A DNA stretch of 38,714 bases, taken from assembly GCA_022843125.1 (NCBI GenBank), contig JALHOG010000051.1:1-38714 (forward strand), given 5' to 3'. The first letter of the stretch is position 1, and each line of letters begins with the position of its first letter. The notes beneath the pieces were generated by a model. It saw only the letters and a list, made by a program, of their open reading frames with translations, was not told where the DNA came from and did no database searches. The position numbers and the translations under genes are program-made. This DNA is from Ilumatobacteraceae bacterium (GTDB taxonomy: Bacteria; Actinomycetota; Acidimicrobiia; Acidimicrobiales; Ilumatobacteraceae). Shown piece after piece: positions 24,980-33,520 of this stretch.

Positions 24980-27900
24980 GTGCGCATCTCGAAGACCTCG
25001 ATCAGCCTGGCCACGGCATTGTCGGCCATCGGCGTGATCACGACCTCGTTCGTGACCGGGAACGTCGACGCGTCGATCGGCCCCGACGTGATCATCAGCG
25101 AAGTGATGATCGACCCGAAGGACGTCTACGACTCACGCGGCGAGTGGATCGAGCTGACGAATCGCGGCGATGCCCCCGCGAACCTCGCCGGGTGGCGGAT
25201 GAGCGACGGCCGGATCGAAGACGTCGTCCTGCCTCCACTCACGATCGAGCCCGGTGACCATCTCGTCCTGACCCGGCACGCCGACCCGTTCGTCAACGGC
25301 GGCGCCGCACCCGACTGGGTGTACGGCAACCAGATCGTGCTCTTCAACGCGTCCGATCGCCTGATCCTCACCAACGAGCGCGGCGAGGAAGAGGACCGCG
25401 TCGACTGGTATCCGCAGAGCGGTCTGGTCGCTCCGGTCGGCCAGTCGCTCGCACGCGTGCGCCCCGACGCCGACTCGGCCGATCCGGCGAGCTGGTGCTC
25501 ATCGACGGGCATCATGACCCGCGGCGACCTCGGGTCGCCCGGCGCCCCCAACAGCTGCGCTGCCCCCGGCAACACGGTCGTGATCACCGAGATCATGCAG
25601 AACCCACGACGCACGAGCGACACCGCCGGAGAGTGGTTCGAGCTCTTCAACCCCGGTGCCTCCGCGATCGACCTGCAGGGGTGGACCATCAAGGACGACG
25701 ACCGCAACCGGTTCGTCGTTCCATCGTCGGTCATCGTTCCGGCCGGCGGTTACGCCGTGCTGGGCAACAGCGGTGCCGCGAACGGCGGCATCGAGCACGA
25801 CTACGTGTACGGCGCCTCGATGGTGCTGCAGAACGACTGGGACGAGCTGGTCGTCGCCGACGCCGGCGGCACGCTCGTCGACCGCGTGGCGTGGGACAAC
25901 GGCGCCACGTTCCCCGATCCGGACGGCGCGTCGATGTCGCTGCTCGACCCGAGCATCGACAACGCACGCGGCGCCGCCTGGTGCGCTGCGACGAACAGCT
26001 GGGCTGCGGGCGATCGCGGTACCCCGCGCGCCCCGTCGTGGTGCGTGCCGCCGGGCGTCAGCCCGATCGTCGTCACCGAGGTGATGTTCGATCCCGAGAC
26101 GCCTCCGAGCGAGCGCGCGTCGGAGTGGTTCGAGGTCGCGAATCTCGGGGAGACCGCGGTCGACCTGACCGGTTGGACGATCACCGCCGGCGACTTCAAG
26201 GTGCACACGATCACCGCGCTCACGGTTCAGCCCGGCGACCACGCGGTCCTCGCGGCGAGCGGCGACCCGGTCGCCAACGGAGACGTCATCGCCGACTACG
26301 TGTACGGCGTGTCACCCGACCTCCCGCTCTACAACACCACCGGTCGAGTCATCCTGAAGAACCCCGCCGGGTCGGTCATGGATCGAGTGGAGTGGAGCGC
26401 GACGCGCAACTTCCCGATGCCGAACGGCGCATCGATCACCCTGGGCTTCCCCACCACCAACAACGAACTCGGCACGAACTGGTGCGCATCGATCTCACGG
26501 TGGGCCGGCGGCGACTTCGGCACACCGGGCACACCCGGCTCGTGCGAACCGGCCCCGGCGACACCGGCGATCACGATCAGCGAGGTCATGCGCAACCCTG
26601 CCGCCAGCAGCGACGCCCACGGCGAATGGTTCGAGGTCCACAACGCAGGCGGTGAGCCCGTCGACCTGCTCGGCTGGAGCCTCACCGACGGTGCGTCGGA
26701 CCGGCACGTGATCCGCAGCTCGGTCATCGTGCCCGCCGGCGGCTCTGCCGTGCTCGGCCGCAGCACCGACCTCGCACTGAACGGCGGCGCCGCCGTCGCC
26801 TACGCCTACGGGGGCTCCTTCGTCCTCAGCAATGACGCCGATCGCATCGTCGTGCGCGATCGCTACGACCAGCTCGTCGACGAGATCAGCTGGGCCAAGG
26901 GCGACGGCTGGCCGCGCCCCAACGGAGCCTCCGTCGCACGCGTCGAGGCGGGCTGGTGCGTGTCGGGCCCGCAGTTCGGTTTCGGCGACCTCGGCACACC
27001 GGGCGTCGCCAACGACTGCACCCCGCTCCCCCACGTCGACCTCGTGATCAGCGAGATCCACGCCGACCCCGACGCCGTGAGCGACACGACCGGCGAATGG
27101 TTCGAGATCACCAACCGGACGGCCGACACGATCGACCTCACCGGCTGGGTCCTGCGTGACGACGACGCCAACCAGCATGTGATCGGCAACGGTGCAACCG
27201 TCGCCGCAGGCGGCTCGATCGTGCTGGGGCGCGACCTGCTCGACAGCGTCACCGCAGGCGCCGGCGTCGACTACGCGTACGGCTCCGACTTCCCGCTCAC
27301 CAACAGCGACGACGAGATCACCCTGCTCGACGCCACCCTCGTCTGGGTCGACCGAGTGACGTGGGACGTCGATCGGCCGCTCCCGATCCGGCCAGGTGCG
27401 TCTGCCTCGCTGCGTGCGCTCGACGCCGACAACAGCGACATGGCGAACTGGTGCACGTCGGTCACCTCGTTCGGCGACCGCGGCGAGCTCGGTACACCAG
27501 GCGCTCCGAACCTCTGCGAGATCCCCACCGACCCGGGTCCGACGACGACGACGAGCACGACGAGCACCACCAGCACCACGAGCACCACGAGCACCACGAG
27601 CACCACGAGCACGACGGTGGCGCCTGACCCGACCGGGCCGGCACTGGTACGGCTCACGGCGATCTGCCGCGCCGACGACGGCCAACATGCCGGCACCTAC
27701 CAGTTCCGGGTGCGCCACGAGTCAGGCCCCGGCCCGCTCGCCTACCACCTGAAGATCGGCACGAGGTACCTCGCGAGCGGGACGATCGCCGTCGGCGAGA
27801 CCCAGTTCGTGTGGCTGCCGATCCCGTCGGCCGGCGTCAAGGTGGTCCCCGCCGGTGCGTGGACCAACACCTGGGGCGGAACGGCCTCGACGAACACGAC

Positions 27901-28714
27901 CGTCTGCCCGTCGACCACCACCACGACCACCACCACGACACCGCCGACAACGACGACCACGACGACGACACCGCCGACCACCACGACCACGACCACACCG
28001 CCGACCACCACGACGACCACCACGACGACGTTGCCGCCGATGGCCGGGCCGGTGCTCAGCAGCGGCTACGTGCTGCTCGCCCTCAGCGACGCGACCTGCG
28101 CAACCGGCGTGGCGCTCAGCGGCTCGGGTATCGACGTGCGTGGGAGTATCCGCTCCAACGGCAACGTGATGATCCAGGGCAGCTCGGTGAAGGTCGACGG
28201 CACCATCTCCTATGCCGGGATGCGCAACATCGGCTCGAAGGTCAAGGCCGACGCGATCGTGCAGGACACCGTCCCGGTCGCCGCGGGATTCCCGTGGAAG
28301 GTCGCCGACTTCGCACCGGGTGGCCCGTTCTCGACCGAACCCGGCTACGTCGCCCGCTCGGGCAACTGGACCACCAACGGCGCAGCGCCCGGCATCTACT
28401 ACATCGACGGCAATGTCACGATCTCGGCATCGTCGGTCGACCTCCGTGGCGTGACGATCGTCGCGACCGGCACGGTCACCGTGTCGGGCAGCAGCTCTCG
28501 CCTGTCACCCGCCCGATCGGACCTCCCGACCGTGCTCGCCGGCGGCGGCGACTGCCACCGGGCGGCGATCAACGTGTCGGGCAAGTCGGTGCGGTGGGAG
28601 GGTCTCCTCGCAGCGCCCAACGGGCTCGCCCAGATCAACGGCTCCAAGCCCCGCGGCGGTCAGGTGATGGCGGCCGCGATCCAGATCTCCGGCAGCGACA
28701 TCCGGTTCGAGTGA
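24980..28714 (+). CDS. Large secreted protein with five lamin-tail-like domains
   Basis: 1244 residues with a signal peptide (about 1-32, I-S-L-A-T-A-L-S-A-I-G-V-I). Five tandem lamin-tail (LTD) repeats follow, each about 160 residues with the pattern I-S/T-E-V/I-M ... G-E-W-F-E ... L-x-G-W ... V-P-A-G-G ... Y-x-Y-G, and each ending in W-C plus a second Cys about 20 residues later, probably a disulfide per domain. A T-T-S linker (9-base unit) leads to a small beta domain with two Cys, then a long Thr/Pro linker, and last a beta-helix-like domain of short S-G-S/V-D-V-R-G rungs. The GTG start at 24980 gives the signal peptide. LTD domains are surface adhesion or nuclease-associated modules; no nuclease motif is seen here. 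Confidence 0.85.
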   Translation: MRISKTSISLATALSAIGVITTSFVTGNVDASIGPDVIISEVMIDPKDVYDSRGEWIELTNRGDAPANLAGWRMSDGRIEDVVLPPLTIEPGDHLVLTRHADPFVNGGAAPDWVYGNQIVLFNASDRLILTNERGEEEDRVDWYPQSGLVAPVGQSLARVRPDADSADPASWCSSTGIMTRGDLGSPGAPNSCAAPGNTVVITEIMQNPRRTSDTAGEWFELFNPGASAIDLQGWTIKDDDRNRFVVPSSVIVPAGGYAVLGNSGAANGGIEHDYVYGASMVLQNDWDELVVADAGGTLVDRVAWDNGATFPDPDGASMSLLDPSIDNARGAAWCAATNSWAAGDRGTPRAPSWCVPPGVSPIVVTEVMFDPETPPSERASEWFEVANLGETAVDLTGWTITAGDFKVHTITALTVQPGDHAVLAASGDPVANGDVIADYVYGVSPDLPLYNTTGRVILKNPAGSVMDRVEWSATRNFPMPNGASITLGFPTTNNELGTNWCASISRWAGGDFGTPGTPGSCEPAPATPAITISEVMRNPAASSDAHGEWFEVHNAGGEPVDLLGWSLTDGASDRHVIRSSVIVPAGGSAVLGRSTDLALNGGAAVAYAYGGSFVLSNDADRIVVRDRYDQLVDEISWAKGDGWPRPNGASVARVEAGWCVSGPQFGFGDLGTPGVANDCTPLPHVDLVISEIHADPDAVSDTTGEWFEITNRTADTIDLTGWVLRDDDANQHVIGNGATVAAGGSIVLGRDLLDSVTAGAGVDYAYGSDFPLTNSDDEITLLDATLVWVDRVTWDVDRPLPIRPGASASLRALDADNSDMANWCTSVTSFGDRGELGTPGAPNLCEIPTDPGPTTTTSTTSTTSTTSTTSTTSTTSTTVAPDPTGPALVRLTAICRADDGQHAGTYQFRVRHESGPGPLAYHLKIGTRYLASGTIAVGETQFVWLPIPSAGVKVVPAGAWTNTWGGTASTNTTVCPSTTTTTTTTTPPTTTTTTTTPPTTTTTTTPPTTTTTTTTTLPPMAGPVLSSGYVLLALSDATCATGVALSGSGIDVRGSIRSNGNVMIQGSSVKVDGTISYAGMRNIGSKVKADAIVQDTVPVAAGFPWKVADFAPGGPFSTEPGYVARSGNWTTNGAAPGIYYIDGNVTISASSVDLRGVTIVATGTVTVSGSSSRLSPARSDLPTVLAGGGDCHRAAINVSGKSVRWEGLLAAPNGLAQINGSKPRGGQVMAAAIQISGSDIRFE
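27541..27616 (+). repeat. 9-base tandem repeat encoding Thr-Thr-Ser
   Basis: About seven copies of a unit close to ACCACGAGC encode a T-T-S linker. The copies are nearly identical at DNA level, which suggests recent expansion by slippage or unequal recombination. Confidence 0.85.
27911..28035 (+). repeat. (ACN)n Thr/Pro-rich microsatellite
   Basis: Four blocks of seven to nine Thr codons are separated by CCGCCG (Pro-Pro) in three places and by L-P-P at the end. It is a flexible linker between two folded parts of the secreted protein and a likely length-variable site. Confidence 0.85.
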
Positions 28715-28751
28715 TCGATCACCCGAACCGGACGAGCTGACGGAACCAGTC

Positions 28752-28785
28752 GCCGGACGCGCCCGTGGCGGCGGGCGCGTCCGGC
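28752..28785. terminator. Bidirectional hairpin terminator
   Basis: A perfect 14-bp GC-rich stem (arms 28752-28765 and 28772-28785, 6-base loop) lies in the gap between two convergent genes, 37 bases after one stop and 22 bases from the other. There is no T run, but its strength and position make it a good terminator for both. Confidence 0.75.
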
Positions 28786-28807
28786 AACCATCGTCGCCCG
28801 AGCAGCG

Positions 28808-30013
28808 TCAGGTGCGCAGCGTCATCGCGAAAGCGAGCGCTGTGTCCCAGTCGGCCTGCTCGAGCAGGAGGTTGCGGAACGGCATCACCTGGCGCGGCGA
28901 GTTCATCCCGAGCACGGCCCGTAGGCGGCGCCCGTCGCCGTAGAGCGCGACGAACTGCCGCTCCTCGACCGACCCCAGCACGAGGCGCACCTCGTGGTGC
29001 GCGTGGGCGCGACCGAGGAACTGGATCCGGCGGTCGTACTGCTCGCTCCAGAAGAACGGCACCGGCGCGTACGGGGTGGTGCGCAGACCCGTGTCTTCGG
29101 CGAGCAGGTTCGATGCCGCCGCAGCACCCTGCTCAGCAGCATTGGTCCAGTGCTCGACGCGCATCTCCTCGTCGAAGAGGGAGTTGTGCCAGCGGACCAC
29201 GTCGCCGGCGGCGTAGACGCGCGGCGCGCCGGTACTGAGGTCGGGATGGCACACGATGCCGTCGTTGATCGCGAGGCCCGACCCCTCGAGCCATTCGGTG
29301 GCCGGGGTGACACCGATGCCGACGACGACGACATCGGCCGGCTCGTGCCAGCCGCCGTCGATCAGCACGGCGCCCGGGGCGAACCCCTCGATCGTGACAC
29401 CGCAGCGGACCTCGACACCGTGATCGGCGTGTACGCCGGCGACCGCGGCGCCCATCGCCGCGCCGAGGCCACGCACCAGTGGCGCAGGGCCGGCTTCGAG
29501 CACGAGCACCTCGTTGCCCAACTTGCGTGCCGTGGCGGCCACCTCCAACCCGATGAAGCCCGCTCCGACCACCACGACCCGACACCCGCCGCCGGCGATG
29601 CGCGCCCGCAAGGCGAGCGAGTCGTCGAGCGTCCGGAGGACGACGAGGTCGCGGTTGTCGGCCTGGCCCGGCAACGTGCGAGCTCGAGCACCGGTCGCGA
29701 GAACGGCACCGTCGAACGGCACCTCGTCGCCATCGGCCAACCGCACTCGCCGCTGCTCCAGGTCGAGCGCGACGGCGCGAGCACCGAGACGCCACGTGAC
29801 GCCCAACGAGTCCATGTCGTCGGCCTTGCGCAGCAGGATCCGGTCGGGCTCCCACTCGCCGGCGAGCAACCGCTTCGACAACGGCGGGCGGTCGTACGGC
29901 AGATGCGGCTCGTCGCCGATCACCGTGATCACCCCGTCGTACCCCGCGGTCCGCAACGCCTCGACCGCCCGCAAACCTGCGAGGGACGCACCCACGATCG
30001 TCACCTGTCGCAT
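28808..30013 (-). CDS. FAD/NAD(P)-dependent oxidoreductase (ferredoxin reductase type)
   Basis: The 401-residue protein has two dinucleotide-binding folds: FAD at the N-terminus (T-I-V-G-A-S-L-A-G-L-R-A) and NAD(P)H in the middle (V-V-V-V-G-A-G-F-I-G-L-E-V-A). The FAD-contacting Y-A-A-G-D-V-V-R-W comes later, then a C-terminal domain as in putidaredoxin/rhodocoxin reductase (Reductase_C). E-P-H-L-P-Y-D-R-P-P-L-S-K is the family's typical early motif. It passes electrons from NAD(P)H to a ferredoxin or rubredoxin, often for a P450 or oxygenase, but neither is in the window. ATG at 30013 directly begins the Rossmann fold. It is divergent from the thioesterase across 42 bases. Confidence 0.92.
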   Translation of the reverse strand: MRQVTIVGASLAGLRAVEALRTAGYDGVITVIGDEPHLPYDRPPLSKRLLAGEWEPDRILLRKADDMDSLGVTWRLGARAVALDLEQRRVRLADGDEVPFDGAVLATGARARTLPGQADNRDLVVLRTLDDSLALRARIAGGGCRVVVVGAGFIGLEVAATARKLGNEVLVLEAGPAPLVRGLGAAMGAAVAGVHADHGVEVRCGVTIEGFAPGAVLIDGGWHEPADVVVVGIGVTPATEWLEGSGLAINDGIVCHPDLSTGAPRVYAAGDVVRWHNSLFDEEMRVEHWTNAAEQGAAAASNLLAEDTGLRTTPYAPVPFFWSEQYDRRIQFLGRAHAHHEVRLVLGSVEERQFVALYGDGRRLRAVLGMNSPRQVMPFRNLLLEQADWDTALAFAMTLRT

Positions 30014-30043
30014 CACACCTCGATTCGTAGCACGTCGCACCCC

Positions 30044-30049
30044 TACCGT
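30044..30049 (+). promoter_or_regulatory. -10 box (TACCGT) for thioesterase
   Basis: TACCGT matches TANNNT and ends six bases before the ATG at 30056, consistent with a leaderless message. Confidence 0.45.
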
Positions 30050-30055
30050 GACTCG

Positions 30056-30490
30056 ATGAGCGCGAGCCGACCCACGGAACTCCCCGCGATCGACGCCATC
30101 AACGAGATGCTCGCCGAGCAGTTCCCCGGCTCGGCGAACCGCTGCATCGAGATCGGCGAGGACTTCGCGATCGCCGAGTACGTGGTGCATCCCGACGACA
30201 TCCGACCCGGCGGATTCGTGTCGGGCCCCACCCAGTTCGCGGTGATCGACAGCGCGCTGTGGTTCCTGACCTTCGCCGCGCTCGGCCGGATCGAACCGAT
30301 GGCACTCACGTCCGAACTGTCGATCCGGTTCCTCCGACCCGCCCAGGGTGAGGTCGTGCGCTGCCGTGCCCGGCTCGAGTCGGTCAGCAGGCGCAGTGTG
30401 GTGGGAACCGCTCACGTGTGGTGCGACGACCGCTCCGACAAGATCACCGCCACGGCCCAGGGCACCTACGCGATCCCGCTGCCTCGCTGA
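30056..30490 (+). CDS. PaaI-family hotdog thioesterase
   Basis: A 144-residue hotdog-fold protein. The segment D-D-I-R-P-G-G-F-V-S-G-P-T-Q-F-A-V-I-D-S-A-L-W, in which the G-G-x-x-x-G loop leads into the long central helix, is the best marker. The strand S-E-L-S-I-R-F-L-R-P-A then matches the family's L-x-I-x-F-x-x-P. It would hydrolyse an acyl-CoA, though the catalytic Asn/Asp or Glu cannot be fixed with confidence. ATG at 30056 is supported by a -10 box six bases upstream. It is followed 26 bases later by a VOC protein gene. No specific substrate is indicated by the neighbours. Confidence 0.8.
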   Translation: MSASRPTELPAIDAINEMLAEQFPGSANRCIEIGEDFAIAEYVVHPDDIRPGGFVSGPTQFAVIDSALWFLTFAALGRIEPMALTSELSIRFLRPAQGEVVRCRARLESVSRRSVVGTAHVWCDDRSDKITATAQGTYAIPLPR

Positions 30491-30516
30491 CATTCACCTG
30501 ATGTCAAGCTGGGATC

Positions 30517-30939
30517 GTGACCCAGCGCCCCCGCTTCCACCTCGCGTTCCCCGTCGACGACCTGGCCGCGGCCCGCCGCTTCTACGGCGAGATCCTCGGC
30601 TGCCCGGAAGGCCGATCCGACGACGACTGGGTCGACTTCGACCTCCACGGCCACCAGATCGTCGCCCACCGCGTCCACACCCCAACCGGGGTACGCGCCA
30701 CCAACCCGGTCGACGGCGACGACGTGCCGGTCCCGCACTTCGGCCTGCTCCTCGATCCGGACGCCTGGCGGGTGCTCGCCGACCGGTTGATCGCCGCCGG
30801 GGTCGAGTTCGTGATCGAGCCCCACACCCGGTTCGCAGGCGAACCCGGCGAACAGTCGACCATGTTCGTGCTCGACCCCTGCGGCAACGCCCTCGAGTTC
30901 AAGGCCTTCGCCGACGACTCCATGATCTTCGCCCGCTGA
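30517..30939 (+). CDS. VOC-family (glyoxalase/bleomycin-resistance-like) protein
   Basis: 140 residues with the paired beta-alpha-beta-beta-beta modules of the vicinal oxygen chelate fold. The first begins [22 protein letters not shown], the standard N-terminal signature. The second half has P-H-F-G-L-L and ends [14 protein letters not shown]. The likely metal ligands are His4-type (F-H-L) and H-F-G together with the final Glu, so it could be a metal-dependent dioxygenase, isomerase or resistance protein. GTG at 30517 is chosen because the fold starts there. It is probably co-transcribed with the thioesterase. Confidence 0.85.
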   Translation: MTQRPRFHLAFPVDDLAAARRFYGEILGCPEGRSDDDWVDFDLHGHQIVAHRVHTPTGVRATNPVDGDDVPVPHFGLLLDPDAWRVLADRLIAAGVEFVIEPHTRFAGEPGEQSTMFVLDPCGNALEFKAFADDSMIFAR

Positions 30940-30955
30940 CCGCCCTGCGGTTGCC

Positions 30956-30961
30956 TACGAT
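30956..30961 (+). promoter_or_regulatory. -10 box (TACGAT) for ROK kinase
   Basis: TACGAT fits TANNNT and lies eight bases before the TTG start at 30970. It supports the TTG start and a leaderless transcript. Confidence 0.45.
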
Positions 30962-30969
30962 GCGGGACC

Positions 30970-31992
30970 TTGGACACGAACGCGTACATCGTCGGCATCG
31001 ACATCGGCGGCACCGCCAACAAGTTCACGGTGATCGACGGCAGCGGCCGGTTCCTGATCGACCAGCTCGTGGAGCTGCCGAGCCGGGTGACCGAAGGGCC
31101 CGACGTCGCGATCCCTGCGATGCGGCAGGCATTCGAAGCAGCCGTCGAGCTCGCCGGAATCGACGCCGCCGACGTGATCGGTGTCGGGCTCGACACGCCG
31201 GGGCCGGCATCGGCGAGCGGTGTGATCAGCTCGAAGGGCGCGACGAATTTCACGCAGGGCTGGCGCGGGTACGACGTCCGCGCCGCGCTCGAACGTGAGC
31301 TCGGCGTGCCCGTCATCTACAACAACGACGGCAACGCGGCGGCGCTGTACGCGCACCACGTCCACTTCGGGCCGGTCGCGGGTGAGCGCTCGTCGATCTC
31401 GGCGATCGTCGGGACCGGGCTCGGCGGCGGTGTGATCGAGAGCGGCCGCATCGTGCGTGGCGCAGCCGGGATGGCCGGCGAGCTCGGCCACGTCCACGTG
31501 CCGATGCACGGCCTGCTCGCACCGGGCCAGCCGTATCCGCGCTGCAACTGCGGCTTCGAAGGCGATGCCGAGAGCGTCGCGTCGCTCACCGGCATCCGCC
31601 AGAACCTGCTGCCGTTCTGGCTCACGCAGTACCCCGATCACCCGCTGCACGGCGTCGACGTCGCCGACGCGTCCAAGCAGGTGCGCGGCTACGGCGAACG
31701 CGGCGACGAGATGGCGCGCCGGATCTTCGAGCAGCAGGCGATGGCGATCGGACGGCTGTTCACGGTCGCCGCCAACTTCACCGATCCCGACGTGTACTTC
31801 ATCGGCGGCGGCGTGATCGAGGCTGCGCCCGAGTTCCGCGACTGGTTCCTCGCCAAGATCGAGGAGCACACGCTGCTCCGCGACGAGCAGCGCGCCGTGG
31901 CGACGATCGAGCTCGCGCCCGACCTCGACATGGCCGGTTGCCGCGGGTCGGCGATCGCCGCCCTCAGCCTCCTCGGCCACCGCGCCGACTGA
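30970..31992 (+). CDS. ROK-family sugar kinase / regulator-like protein
   Basis: A 340-residue ROK protein of the ASKHA fold. The N-terminal phosphate loop is G-I-D-I-G-G-T (9-15), the catalytic Asp is in Y-N-N-D-G-N (Asp120), and G-E-L-G-H-V (170-175) supplies sugar-binding Glu and His. The zinc motif usually written C-x-C-G-x-x-G-C-x-E reads C-N-C-G-F-E-G-D-A-E (192-201), so the third Cys is Asp. A second G-G-G-V-I-E motif lies near 280. There is no N-terminal DNA-binding domain, so it is a kinase (glucose, N-acetylmannosamine or similar) rather than a repressor. It starts with TTG, 30 bases after the VOC gene. The sugar is not identified. Confidence 0.87.
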   Translation: MDTNAYIVGIDIGGTANKFTVIDGSGRFLIDQLVELPSRVTEGPDVAIPAMRQAFEAAVELAGIDAADVIGVGLDTPGPASASGVISSKGATNFTQGWRGYDVRAALERELGVPVIYNNDGNAAALYAHHVHFGPVAGERSSISAIVGTGLGGGVIESGRIVRGAAGMAGELGHVHVPMHGLLAPGQPYPRCNCGFEGDAESVASLTGIRQNLLPFWLTQYPDHPLHGVDVADASKQVRGYGERGDEMARRIFEQQAMAIGRLFTVAANFTDPDVYFIGGGVIEAAPEFRDWFLAKIEEHTLLRDEQRAVATIELAPDLDMAGCRGSAIAALSLLGHRAD

Positions 31993-32018
31993 CTACCCCG
32001 TTCACTCCGTTCATCCGC

Positions 32019-32654
32019 TCACACGCTGCGGAACGTGACGCTCATGCGCGGGCCGGTGGTGACCCGCACCTTCGGCACGGTGTGCTCCCAATCGTGTTGG
32101 CAGGCACCACCCATCACGAACAGGTCGCCGTTGCCGAGGTTCCAGGAGAGCGACGAGCCGCCGCCGCGGGGGCGCAACCGCAGCGGGCGCGGTGCACCGA
32201 GGCTCACGATCGCGATGACGGGGTTGGTGACGACGTGGCGATGGCGGTCGCCGTGCCACGCCACCGAGTCGTTGCCGTCGCGGTAGAGGTTGAACCCGAT
32301 CGAGTCGAATGGCTCGCCGTAGCGCTCGGCGAGCGCGAGGCGGATGTCGCGCAGGATCGGCAACGGCTCGGGCACCCCGCTCTCGACGCGCCACCACGCC
32401 GACAGACGCGGCTCGTCGAGGATCTGGTCGTACATCCGCACCCCCCGCCGCTGCCGGAACGGGAGGCTCGCGAGGAGGTCGTCGAGCATCTGATCGGAAC
32501 CGGAGAGCCAACCGGCCGCGTGCTCGACCCATGTGGTGGCGTCGAGATCGACCCGCTGCGCCGCATCGAAGCCCGCGTCGAACTGTGGTGCGAGCCCACC
32601 GAACAGCGACGTCTGCCAGAACACGTGTTCGATCCTCGCGCCGGTGACGGCCAC
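32019..32654 (-). CDS. AlkB-like 2-oxoglutarate/Fe(II) dioxygenase
   Basis: The 211-residue protein has the AlkB iron triad: H-G-D (His134, Asp136) in V-A-W-H-G-D-R, and the distal His191 in W-E-H-T-V-P-K. It also has the 2-oxoglutarate Arg pair in R-M-S-V-T-F-R (Arg203, Arg209) and the N-L-Y-R-D-G-N-D-S-V-A-W-H segment typical of DNA-repair members. It would oxidatively remove methyl or larger alkyl groups from DNA or RNA bases. The start is GTG at 32654. TTGACA on the minus strand just upstream may be a -35, but no matching -10 is clear. It is divergent from a tRNA/rRNA methyltransferase gene. Confidence 0.9.
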   Translation of the reverse strand: MAVTGARIEHVFWQTSLFGGLAPQFDAGFDAAQRVDLDATTWVEHAAGWLSGSDQMLDDLLASLPFRQRRGVRMYDQILDEPRLSAWWRVESGVPEPLPILRDIRLALAERYGEPFDSIGFNLYRDGNDSVAWHGDRHRHVVTNPVIAIVSLGAPRPLRLRPRGGGSSLSWNLGNGDLFVMGGACQHDWEHTVPKVRVTTGPRMSVTFRSV

Positions 32655-32701
32655 GTGTCAACGCGCCCGAACGGGTCATCGGGGTCGGCACACTGGGCGT
32701 C

Positions 32702-33520
32702 ATGCCCAGCCAGCCGGTGCGTATCGCCGTCGCCGACGACCCGCGCCTCGCCGACTACCGCGAGCTGAAGGACGCTGCCGCCCGCCGCCGGATCGAGGCA
32801 GACGAGCTGTTCGTCGCCGAGGGTCCCGTCGCGATCGAGCGGATGCTCGCATCGGGCCACCGCCCGCGATCGGTGCTCGTGTCCGACGCCAAGTGGGAGC
32901 GGATGTCCGAACTCCTCGCGCAGATCGACGCGCCCGTCTACGTCGTGTCGGTCGATCTCCTCCAGGACATCGTCGGGTTCGACCTACACCGCGGTGCGAT
33001 CGCGGCAGCCGACCGCCGCCCGACTCCCGACCTCGACCAGGTGCTCGCCGGCGCCCGGCGCATCGCCGTCGTCGAAGGGCTCAACGACCCGGAGAACCTC
33101 GGCGCAATCGCGCGATCGGCACGTGCGCTCGGGATCGACGCGCTGCTGCTCGATCCGACCTGCATCGATCCGTACACGCGGCGCACCGTGCGCGTGAGCA
33201 TGGGCGAGATCCTCTTCCTCCCGGCATGCCGCGTCGAGGCCGTCGACTGGCCCGAAGCCGCGTTCGACCGCCTCGCCCGAGCGGGGTTCCAGACCTGGGC
33301 ACTCACGCCGGCGGGCGAGCACGACATCTGGACCCTCGCCGTCCCCGACCGGGTCGCCGTGGCGCTCGGCGCCGAGGGTCCAGGTCTGTCACGCCGCACC
33401 CTCGCCGCGGCGACTCACCGGGTCCGCCTGCCGATCCACCCCGACGTCGACTCGCTCAACGTCGGGGCAGCCGCCGCCGTGGCGTTCGCCGTGGTCGGGC
33501 GTGGAACACTGCACGCATGA
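32702..33520 (+). CDS. TrmH/SpoU-family RNA 2'-O-methyltransferase
   Basis: 272 residues of the SPOUT knot family: motif 1 is E-G-L-N-D-P-E-N-L-G-A-I-A-R (125-138), motif 2 A-L-G-A-E-G-P-G-L-S (221-230), motif 3 L-P-I-H-P-D-V-D-S-L-N-V-G-A-A (243-257). The N-terminal R-R-R-I-E-A-D-E-L-F-V-A-E-G is the SpoU substrate-binding part. It methylates ribose 2'-OH of an rRNA or tRNA nucleotide with S-adenosylmethionine; the site is not assignable. The ATG at 32702 is seven bases after a CACACT -10-like sequence. Its stop overlaps the next start (ATGA), so they are coupled. Confidence 0.92.
   Translation: MPSQPVRIAVADDPRLADYRELKDAAARRRIEADELFVAEGPVAIERMLASGHRPRSVLVSDAKWERMSELLAQIDAPVYVVSVDLLQDIVGFDLHRGAIAAADRRPTPDLDQVLAGARRIAVVEGLNDPENLGAIARSARALGIDALLLDPTCIDPYTRRTVRVSMGEILFLPACRVEAVDWPEAAFDRLARAGFQTWALTPAGEHDIWTLAVPDRVAVALGAEGPGLSRRTLAAATHRVRLPIHPDVDSLNVGAAAAVAFAVVGRGTLHA

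Noticed and set aside
21171..25037. A 1288-codon plus-strand open frame crossing five genes
   Set aside because: It overlaps acyl-CoA ligase, the secreted repeat protein, MarR and the aminotransferase in other frames and has an Arg-rich shadow composition.
27541..28035. CRISPR-like array
   Set aside because: The repeats are short coding units without unique spacers and translate as Thr/Ser/Pro linkers.
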